Source: Arcuatula senhousia
Lineage: Eukaryota; Mollusca; Bivalvia; Mytilida; Mytilidae
Length of the DNA: 64,000 bases
Assembly: GCA_963971305.1 (NCBI GenBank)
Contig: CAXARO010001820.1
Span: forward strand, 49,122-113,121
Reading direction: 5' to 3'
Shown piece by piece: positions 55,221 to 64,000 of this stretch. The notes below the pieces were generated by a model. That model worked only from the letters and a program-made list of their open reading frames with translations. It had not been told where the DNA came from and did no database searches. Within the stretch, counting starts at the first letter, position 1. Each line of letters begins with the position of its first letter. The translations under genes were made by a program, and so were the position numbers.

Positions 55221-56880
55221 TCGATAAGGTGCAGTCTTCAAAACAACGAATTGAAGAATCCTAGAACTAATCCTTTTTTATTGAACAACGAAAATCGGTG
55301 TCAGCAAAATCATATGAATCCACACTAAGTGAAATTCTTTTGTAAATGGCACACTCTCAATTACATCAAAGTCAAAACAGCCATGATGTTTTTAAAATCA
55401 TCTAACTTCCTATAATGAGTATATATTCGACTGTTTCTCGTCTTGTAGATTTCATTTTATGTCGTTAACCAATCCTATCAGTTTGGTGTCAATCAGGGGC
55501 TTTTGTGTCTAAAACCTTAATGGAGAAGGTAAAAGAGGTTTTTGAATTATCCATGATTCGTGATGTTGCTGGCTATGATGTGTTCTAGAAATTGTTAGAT
55601 ATAGTTGTGGGGGACATTGGTGTATAATTTTCTGCTTTGGTTATAGATCCTTTCATGAAAGCTGGTGAGACATTAGCAGTGCACTAGTCAGCTAGTACTT
55701 TGCTGGTATCCATTTACAGATAGATATATATATAGAGGAGTTGATGCAATTCGTATTGCTTAATCTTTGAGAATTTTCAATATGCAACTTTGCCCAAAGT
55801 CTTTAAATAGCCAAAGCTGTTTGAGTAAGGTTGTTATAAGTTACCATTCTGTTTGAGTAAGGTCAGTTGTTATTGAAAGTGATATGTAATGATGATTAAT
55901 GGGACTGCATTATAGTACAAAATATAAATGATCTCCAATAACTGTTCATGTTAAACAGACTTAAGAAAAAAGTTAAAATTGTCTAAATCTTCGAAAAATT
56001 TCATGGTCCAGTGGACCGTGACTGCAGCAGTATACAAATCGATTGTTATGCATCGGTACTTATGCTTTTGCAACTTCATTCCAGATCTTTTATACCAAAT
56101 ATTAATGGTGAACCATAACTTGTTTGCATAAAACAGACTTTTTTTATTATCAAAACTTTAACTATCATTGACGCCGACGCCGCCGGAATGCATCACGATA
56201 CCTTGGCCTAGTATCGTCTTTCGCGACACCTGTCAATGGGGAGACAAAACTAAACAATTTTGATACATAACTTGATATATACCCCAATACTTAACGTTTT
56301 TTCCGAGAATTTCCTGTCATAGTTTTTGTATTTTGTGTGATATAAATACATTAATTTGACATTTGACAGCTTGGAATCTATTTGTTTTTTAAACTTTGAC
56401 ACATGGTTCAGAATTTCACTGTTAAACCCCACATTTGTCCGTTTTTCACGAAAATTACAAAAAAAAAAACAATTTGAAAAGTGACAAATCTAATAGCTGT
56501 TCTTCTTAGAATAGACATAAGTTGCATTGATATAAATGAGCCGCGAGTAGTAAAACAATTAAGAAATGTCCTACCTTGTCAAGACTTAAGCAGTTATTTT
56601 TTTCGGTTTTCAACAGTGAGAGGGCTTAGTTCTGGAGTAACAGATAAACTATTTATCAGTGTTTGAACCATGACAATGGACTGCGTTTGTCCAATAATGA
56701 TAATAATATCTTTTGTAGACAGAATTACATATTTAGTACAATGACTAGTTCAAAATATGGTTCTGTATGTATATACAATATTTACAACAGTAAAATATAA
56801 AAGTACACAAGTTATAAAGGTAAAAAAATAGAAATTTTATACTAGTAAATGACATAAGGAAGAAAAAATGTAACAACTTT
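55221..56880. other. Non-coding, nothing firmly recognised
   Basis: Includes a GACGCCGACGCCGCCGG patch near 56,170. No domain-bearing frame. Confidence 0.4.
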
Positions 56881-57395
56881 TTAAACACTGTTATTAAAAT
56901 ATTCTTTCAGATAAAGACCTTTGAACATTTCAATTTTGGTCGAGCTTCTAACCTGTTGAGGCAACGTATTCAACAAAGTACTACCTGATATTAAAAATGA
57001 TCTTTAAAAATATTTTGTACGAGTTCTGGGCACAGAAAGCATATTATTAGCACTAAGTCTGGTTGTCCTAGAGCTGACTTCATTTACAAATTTAAAAACA
57101 AACAAATATTCAGGTGTCAGTTGATTAATAGACTTAAAAACTAAAATAGCTTTTCTATATACAAAATAATCAATAATTGGCATCCATTTCAATCTATAAA
57201 AAAGTTCATTTGATGGTATGTAAATGTTATTAACATTAAGAATAATCTGTGCAGCTCTTTTTTGGAGTTTTAAAATGTTGTCTAGGTTGGATGCATTTTT
57301 ATAACTAGCCCAAATTGTACAACAATAATTAAGATGGGGAAACATGATTGAATTATACACTTTAAGTAGTGCCTCCAAAGCATTTGGCAATCCAT
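56881..57395 (-). pseudogene. LINE RT C-terminal fragment (L2/CR1-like), 5'-truncated
   Basis: Minus-strand frame with LLKVYNSIMFPHLNYCCTIW, LQKRAAQIIL and PEYLFVFKFVNEV, the connection region after LINE RT. One in-frame TAA (57,004-57,006) is followed by STLLNTLPQQVRSSTKIEMF and a final stop at 56,881. The upstream end at about 57,395 abuts another repeat, as expected for 5' truncation. Confidence 0.75.
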
Positions 57396-57620
57396 ATTGG
57401 GCCTAAAACGAACAGGGTTCGACATGTTGCGGTCGAATCAAGCTGCGCTTGGCGAAACGTTTTTAGTAATTAAGGCAATTACAAAATAACCAAACCTGTA
57501 ATAGTCCCGAATTAAACGAAGGGTTAAACCAGGTATTATGCCACGCCAAACCACCCTCTTCCATTGAAATCTTAAGGACCAATAGTGACACAAAAGCAAC
57601 GCGGCTGTGAAGACATTAAG
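57396..57620 (-). repeat. Relative of the hairpin MITE, with flanks
   Basis: On the minus strand, CAATGGAAGAGGGTGGTTTG and TACCTGGTTTAACCC match the core of the 35.7- and 36.0-kb copies. Confidence 0.55.
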
Positions 57621-57725
57621 ACATAAAGTTTTGTGCGACCTATTGTTTTTACCCCGTTTCTTATTAAGACGCACAAAACAAAGTTTTGGCGACTTATTGT
57701 TTTTACCCCGTTTCTTATTATTCTT
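57621..57725 (+). repeat. ~53-bp tandem duplication
   Basis: TTATTGTTTTTACCCCGTTT followed by CTTATTA occurs twice, each preceded by AAAGTTTTG. Confidence 0.7.
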
Positions 57726-58439
57726 CCTAATTATCTTTTTTTTCATGCCTTTGAACTTGTCCGATAAACTTGTCCTAGAAGTTTTTAGGCACATCAATAA
57801 CACTTAATACAATGATAAACCAAAATCCAATTTTGCAGGAAGTTTTTGGAATTTTCAAAATGGCCGCCGTTACTAGAAATAAAAAAAGGTATATCAGATC
57901 GTCACAAAAATATGTTATCTGGGTAAAAATTGCGGCCAGTTTTTCTTCATTCCCATCAAGTTAAAATGGAAACTTGGTCCGATTTCAATGGAGTTTGATT
58001 TTAAGGCATATTTTATTGCACTGATATGAAATAAATACTATCCAAGGCAATTTGTTGTGACTTTGTGACTTGTGTGACGGCATCCCTTCGATTATTGCTA
58101 GTTTCGTTATTATATTTTTTTACCGTATTACAATTGTATTCGAATAAAAATAATTCCTACAACATGTACAACTGTCAACGAAAGACTTTTATCATATACC
58201 TAAAGTAAATAAAGGATTTGTTTCACTTCACGATAAATCTGATGTTCATAAAACAAATGTTTATTGGAAGTTTATGTTTCGTGGCTGATAAAGCAATGAC
58301 GTCATCTTCCGAGGCTGATAAAGGTTATCACGTTTACTTCCGAAAATTTATCACACCCTTTTCCGTCACTACTCGGAAGTTAGCTATTCTTCGTTAATTT
58401 CCGTAGTCAACGACGCTTTCACGACGTTATCATTGAGGA
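57726..58439. other. Non-coding, nothing recognised
   Basis: No feature supported. Confidence 0.4.
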
Positions 58440-60155
58440 CGTTACTGAAACATACTTAGATTCATTGACAAACAAAAAAAAACACACAGCGCAAAACGTT
58501 GAGTGATTTGAATTTATTGAAGAAGTATTTGATAACTGTAAACGTACTACATGAACAAGAGGGAATCCCTGTCAGATACCTTGACAAACACCTTGCCAGG
58601 TTTTTCATGCTTGTCAAGAAGGACGATGGGACGCAATAAAAAACCAACAACAATGAGGTCTATTCAAATAGTTTGTCGATACACTTTTTAGAAAAATATG
58701 GCATTAACATTATGTCGGATAGAGAGTTTAAACATCCAAGAGATGTAATATCTGCTAAAATCAAGGAGCTAAAGTCCATGGGTCTAGGTACGAAAAAGAG
58801 GCGATCAGATAGATCCCTTTAACGCAGTGGAAATCACCATTCTGTATGAAAAAGCCTTTTATGTTCAGGTAGTCTATTTTATCACTTTTTTTCTATATAA
58901 ATTTATCCTCCTGTTGAACATTTTCTATTTTTAGCATGACACAATTTTGTAAAAAAAATGTTTGTAATAATGTTTGGCCTTCTAGAAAGTAAGTTAGCTT
59001 GTTTAGACAATATGAAATTAATTGAATTACTGATCCACGTCTTTATTATCATCTTAATTTATTGTGTAATTAATCTTTATTTTAGGTAATCCTAGATCGC
59101 TTTTGACGACGGTTTGGCTTAACAATACATTGCATTTTGGACTCAGATCTAGAGAGGAGCACACTTCTTTAAAATGGGTTGACATAAAAATGAAAAGTAC
59201 GTCAGAGGGACAACAGTATCTTGAACATAAGGAGAGGTTAACGAAGACGAGAAATGGTGCCAACCATGAACTAGAGCTTTTCAAGCCAAGATGTTTTCTG
59301 ACCAAGGCATTTTTTAATTTGTAATAGGTAATGGTTTAGAGCCGAATTGATTAAACATTATTGATAAAATATGATATAGGTATTTGTTATTACATGCATT
59401 AATATTTCTGCATTAAATGATAAAAAAACCTTTTTAAAAAGTCCTATATTTCATTTTAATAAACTAAAACCAACCAAACCAACATACATATTAACGGCAT
59501 TTTAGAGAATTTCGTGACTCTGTGTAAAAAAATATAAAAAATAAAAGAAAGGGCTAATCAATTTGAGTAAAAATTTACATTTCATAAGTGCAGTGTATCT
59601 CATAATCTGCATTATTTATATTATTTTTTAAAATATTTTATATTGTAGAATTTATCATATATATATATGAATTATGATTTTGTACATTACAGGCAATCCA
59701 AGGTGCCCGATAAAAACATACACAGATTTTGAGACGTCGACCATTAGATATGGTATCAGAATATAGCCCATTTTATCAAGGCTTAGCTAGACAATTGAAG
59801 ACGACTGCGTGTGGTATTGTCGATAACCGCTGGGTAAAAACACTTTGAATAATCTGATCAAAACCGTGAGTGACAAAGGAGGTATTGAGATCGCAAAACG
59901 AACTATAGTATTAGAAAAACAACAGTTACAGCTTTGGTTCATCTCATCATCAGAGGGCAGCTCTGAATCATGTATCGGGTCGGGCAGCATTAACGGTAGC
60001 AATTTGGACGATTTCATTCTGAGACTGAGTAGCATTAGTGACACCTGTTCCAAATTTGCTTGATATATTAGAGATCTGTCTTTGTTGATCTAATGAAGCA
60101 GAACTGTAGGCAATTATTGATTGGACATTTTTGTGTCCACTGAGCTGCATCAAAA
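58440..60155 (+). pseudogene. Crypton/DUF3504-type tyrosine recombinase relic, internally inverted
   Basis: Fragments in order match the tyrosine recombinase-like domain shared by Cryptons and the QRICH1/ZMYM/KIAA1958 proteins. LARFFMLVKKDDGT and HFLEKYGINIMSDREF (58,440-58,800); VEITILYEKAFY ending at a GT donor (58,869). After an AG acceptor (59,084), TVWLNNTLHFGLRSREEH and LTKTRNGANHELELFKPR (59,103-59,324). After another AG acceptor (59,691), NPRCPIKTYTDF and LIKTVSDKGGI. The next expected piece, MQLSGHKNVQSIIAYS with the His and likely nucleophile Tyr, lies on the minus strand (60,153-59,968). Other lesions: a frameshift at an A9 run near 58,470, TAA at 58,637, a shift near 58,805. The Arg/His-x-x-Arg region is not seen. 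Confidence 0.8.
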
Positions 60156-60159
60156 TTAA

Positions 60160-60605
60160 TGCGTAATTCCAAAGCTTGTGGGATTTACATCGATTTCTTT
60201 AGCAGACCGTTATGTCTTACACAAAAATTGCTCACACAAGGTTATGTTGCTCCTCTGTTGTTGTCTTCACTCAAGAACTTTTACGGAGGACATCGTCAGC
60301 TCATAGACAAAAATGGGATTGAGATCTCCCGGATAAGTGCAGATGTTGGTTTGCCATAAGGTTACGTTTTGTCTTTCTTTACCTGATTAAACACACTGAA
60401 TTGAATGTTGGCAATGCAACAGGTGGACTTCTTACTCAACCAGAGCACCTGGGTACACTTTTGTTACGACTACAGTTTGCGTTGTTGATATTCATTACTT
60501 TTTGTGTTTCAGTGTTCTGCATTTTGTAGTTTTTTTTTGTTCCGTTTTCGTTGGTGTTTACTGGTTTTGTTTCTGTCATTTTTGACTTTTTACATTCGAA
60601 CCCCA
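60160..60605 (+). mobile_element. PLE 3' end, 5'-truncated, + strand
   Basis: The only PLE fragment with appreciable coding sequence on this strand: LCLTQKLLTQGYVAPLLLSS and LKNFYGGHRQLI, ending SADVGLP at 60,357. The tail follows with GAGCACCTGGGTACAC and TTTACTGGTTTTGTTTCTGT. It directly abuts the inverted segment of the recombinase relic. Confidence 0.85.
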
Positions 60606-61943
60606 ATTGTTTCTTTTAATATCATCAGACGTTTTTGAATGGATTATTTGAAGATATATCTTTAGTCGGTTTCAGTCATTTTAAATCGAAGTATTTTTTT
60701 TAATTAATGACTGACAACGACAGTAACTAACCACATCAGTAATTTTAAATGCAGGTAAATATATTTAAATTTACTTTCATCAATTGATGCAAATGATAAA
60801 ATTGACTGACTTAAATTGACATGTTATGCTACAGTTAAAGACAACTTAAACAATAAATAGACTGAGATTGAGAATTGCATTTTACATTCTTATTGTGGTA
60901 GGTAACACCTCTAAGCAGTTTTCAGTCGAATTTGAACTGTTCGTGGTAATATCAGTTATATTGTGACAGTAGGACGTGAAGCCATGTATCAACCGTTACT
61001 TCAGATCCGGAACCGTCAACTCACATTAAAACTTCTTTTTAGAAAAGATATCCATACCGTCCAGGGATATCATATGCATTACAAACTTATCAAGTGACCA
61101 AACAGCGTTTAACGGTTATTTAAAAGAAGATTTTAGACAATATATTAAATAATGAGATCGAAACTTGATTATCTTTTGAAACTTCAGAAGTTTCATTCTG
61201 GAAAACGAGAGCAAAACATAAGTGTTAGAGAAATACTTTAAATCTATGACTAAGAAAGCTATAAATGATCAAGGAATACCGTAATGGAAAAAATATAGTC
61301 GATCAATTCTAAACTTTTTGCCGGTAAAATTTTACAATACTAGCCGTGATGACAAAGAGAATGTAAACCGTGAAGACCATACCACATGCCACAGAAAATA
61401 TTAGCAAGTGGATTTTTTTTTTACAATTCGTGGTATTATTTGAACACTCATATAGAGACTTACAATTGCATTTCTGTTATGCTTAGGTATTCGTTTATTA
61501 ATTTTTGGATTATTGGACCACTTTCTGATGCCTGGAGAAAAATATGATTCACGGACGTTGCCACTAGTAACGATCGTAACATACCTGGCCTCACCGCAAG
61601 TAACCCATTTATTCTTTCGGATATTTTTTTTAATAATAAGTGTTCAACTTCACACAGAAGTTTCTTAAATAATTATATTTTTAACCAATGATAACATTTA
61701 AAGCAGTTCAAACCAATTAAATTGACCAATCAGTCTAAAAAATATATTAAGTAAGGGAATTTAATCTCTACCAAGCTGTATAAATATCATTTCTGCGAAC
61801 AATATTTTTGTTATATTCGTCTAAATTTTGTTTCACAAGATGCTTAAAACAGAGGGCTAACTTAACCTAAACTGAAAAAAACGAAAACCTTTTAAAACAA
61901 AATTATATACATAAAAATACGCGAAATTGGGAACCGGGTAGAA
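60606..61943. other. AT-rich non-coding, nothing recognised
   Basis: No feature supported between the PLE and the satellite. Confidence 0.45.
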
Positions 61944-64000
61944 TTAGGGTTAGGGTTAGGGTTACTAGGTAAAAAGGGTTTTTACGTGATAAAATTAGGG
62001 TTAGGGTTAGGGTTAGGGTTACTAGGTTTAGGGTTAAAGTTACTAGGTAAAAGGGTTTTTACGTGATAAAATTAGGGTTAGGGTTAGGGTTACTAGGTAA
62101 AAAGGGTTTTTACGTGATAAAATTAGGGTTAGGGTTAGGGTTAGGGTTACTAGGTTTAGGGTTAAAGTTACTAGGTAAAAGGGTTTTTACGTGATAAAAT
62201 TAGGGTTAGGGTTAGGGTTACTAGGTAAAAAGGGTTTTTACGTGATAAAATTAGGGTTAGGGTTAGGGTTAGGGTTACTAGGTTTAGGGTTAAAGTTACT
62301 AGGTAAAAGGGTTTTTACGTGATAAAATTAGGGTTAGGGTTAGGGTTACTAGGTAAAAAGGGTTTTTACGTGATAAAATTAGGGTTAGGGTTAGGGTTAG
62401 GGTTACTAGGTTTAGGGTTAAAGTTACTAGGTAAAAGGGTTTTTACGTGATAAAATTAGGGTTAGGGTTAGGGTTACTAGGTAAAAAGGGTTTTTACGTG
62501 ATAAAATTAGGGTTAGGGTTAGGGTTAGGGTTACTAGGTTTAGGGTTAAAGTTACTAGGTAAAAGGGTTTTTACGTGATAAAATTAGGGTTAGGGTTAGG
62601 GTTACTAGGTAAAAAGGGTTTTTACGTGATAAAATTAGGGTTAGGGTTAGGGTTAGGGTTACTAGGTTTAGGGTTAAAGTTACTAGGTAAAAGGGTTTTT
62701 ACGTGATAAAATTAGGGTTAGGGTTAGGGTTACTAGGTAAAAAGGGTTTTTACGTGATAAAATTAGGGTTAGGGTTAGGGTTAGGGTTACTAGGTTTAGG
62801 GTTAAAGTTACTAGGTAAAAGGGTTTTTACGTGATAAAATTAGGGTTAGGGTTAGGGTTACTAGGTAAAAAGGGTTTTTACGTGATAAAATTAGGGTTAG
62901 GGTTAGGGTTAGGGTTACTAGGTTTAGGGTTAAAGTTACTAGGTAAAAGGGTTTTTACGTGATAAAATTAGGGTTAGGGTTAGGGTTACTAGGTAAAAAG
63001 GGTTTTTACGTGATAAAATTAGGGTTAGGGTTAGGGTTACTAGGTTTAGGGTTAAAGTTACTAGGTAAAAGGGTTTTTACGTGATAAAATTAGGGTTAGG
63101 GTTAGGGTTACTAGGTAAAAAGGGTTTTTACGTGATAAAATTAGGGTTAGGGTTAGGGTTAGGGTTACTAGGTTTAGGGTTAAAGTTACTAGGTAAAAGG
63201 GTTTTTACGTGATAAAATTAGGGTTAGGGTTAGGGTTACTAGGTAAAAAAGGGTTTTTACGTGATAAAATTAGGGTTAGGGTTAGGGTTAGGGTTACTAG
63301 GTTTAGGGTTAAAGTTACTAGGTAAAAGGGTTTTTACGTGATAAAATTAGGGTTAGGGTTAGGGTTACTAGGTAAAAAGGGTTTTTACGTGATAAAATTA
63401 GGGTTAGGGTTAGGGTTAGGGTTACTAGGTTTAGGGTTAAAGTTACTAGGTAAAAGGGTTTTTACGTGATAAAATTAGGGTTAGGGTTAGGGTTACTAGG
63501 TAAAAAGGGTTTTTACGTGATAAAATTAGGGTTAGGGTTAGGGTTAGGGTTACTAGGTTTAGGGTTAAAGTTACTAGGTAAAAGGGTTTTTACGTGATAA
63601 AATTAGGGTTAGGGTTAGGGTTACTAGGTAAAAAGGGTTTTTACGTGATAAAATTAGGGTTAGGGTTAGGGTTAGGGTTACTAGGTTTAGGGTTAAAGTT
63701 ACTAGGTAAAAGGGTTTTTACGTGATAAAATTAGGGTTAGGGTTAGGGTTACTAGGTAAAAAGGGTTTTTACGTGATAAAATTAGGGTTAGGGTTAGGGT
63801 TAGGGTTACTAGGTTTAGGGTTAAAGTTACTAGGTAAAAGGGTTTTTACGTGATAAAATTAGGGTTAGGGTTAGGGTTACTAGGTAAAAAGGGTTTTTAC
63901 GTGATAAAATTAGGGTTAGGGTTAGGGTTAGGGTTACTAGGTTTAGGGTTAAAGTTACTAGGTAAAAGGGTTTTTACGTGATAAAATTAGGGTTAGGGTT
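61944..64000 (+). repeat. 128-bp higher-order satellite built from TTAGGG telomere repeats
   Basis: Each 128-bp unit has two halves: three TTAGGG, then TTACTAGGTAAAAAGGG and TTTTTACGTGATAAAA; and four TTAGGG, then TTACTAGGTTTAGGG, TTAAAGTTACTAGG, TAAAAGGG and the same TTTTTACGTGATAAAA. About 16 copies are present. The point TACTAGGTAAAAGG recurs at 62,041, 62,169, 62,297 and on to 63,956, always 128 apart except once 122 (one TTAGGG fewer, ending at 63,059) and once 129 (one extra A, ending at 63,316). It continues past the window. The G-rich strand runs toward the window end, the orientation expected next to a chromosome end on that side. Confidence 0.95.

Noticed and set aside
57438..57803. 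121-aa Lys-rich minus-strand frame
   Set aside because: It is made by a ~53-bp tandem duplication running into a MITE-like repeat; not a gene.
61944..64000. CRISPR-like array
   Set aside because: Spacers are not unique; the whole 128-bp unit repeats and consists of telomere motifs, in a eukaryotic context.

Overview
The window looks like intron-rich, AT-rich, repeat-dominated DNA of a mollusc, most probably a bivalve (mussel-like). This is an inference from a PAN + fibrinogen-domain lectin gene, type I hammerhead retrozymes, Penelope-like elements (PLEs), a Crypton-type recombinase relic, tRNA-headed SINEs and TTAGGG telomere-type repeats. There is no operon structure. The only host-like gene is a disabled fibrinogen-related protein (FReP) gene at 6,987-10,347. 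Nearly everything else is mobile DNA or its debris.

Layout. 0-6.9 kb: repeat modules, one PLE 3' end, one tRNA-Glu-like repeat. 7-10.3 kb: the FReP pseudogene plus a decayed extra terminal exon. 10.9-13.6 kb: a decayed retrozyme (family B) and a 4.8-copy, ~390-bp tandem array (family A), each unit with a hammerhead-like fold. 14.0-16.4 kb: the most complete PLE (minus strand). 17.1-21.5 kb: a dead CR1/L2-like LINE cut by a PLE and by a retrozyme. 21.6-24.4 kb: 147-bp degenerate tandem repeats containing an RTE-type pseudogene.

25.48-46.59 kb: a 21.1-kb block bounded by perfect 26-bp terminal inverted repeats (TIRs) and a TA duplication, sitting inside a family A retrozyme unit. Nested inside it are a 4.1-kb TIR element (TSD ATAAT), nine ~240-bp repeat units split by later insertions, a 4.5-kb insert, an 8.5-kb long-TIR element (TSD TATATG), and within that a SINE and a young gag-only LTR retrotransposon whose LTRs differ at only about four sites.

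46.6-57.8 kb: the other half of the interrupted family A unit, a SINE, a 208-bp TA-flanked MITE, a three-unit 358-bp family B retrozyme array on the minus strand with one intact hammerhead, a PLE 3' tail expanded into a minisatellite, tRNA-Glu-like repeats and a LINE fragment. 58.4-60.6 kb: a Crypton/DUF3504-type tyrosine recombinase pseudogene broken by an internal inversion, followed by a PLE 3' end. 61.9-64.0 kb: a very homogeneous 128-bp higher-order satellite built from TTAGGG blocks, running off the window end.

How the parts relate: retrozymes encode no protein and depend on another element's reverse transcriptase; PLEs here are a plausible but unproven source. The nested insertions can be ordered in time by which one interrupts which: family A unit, then the 21.1-kb element, then the 8.5-kb element, then the LTR element.
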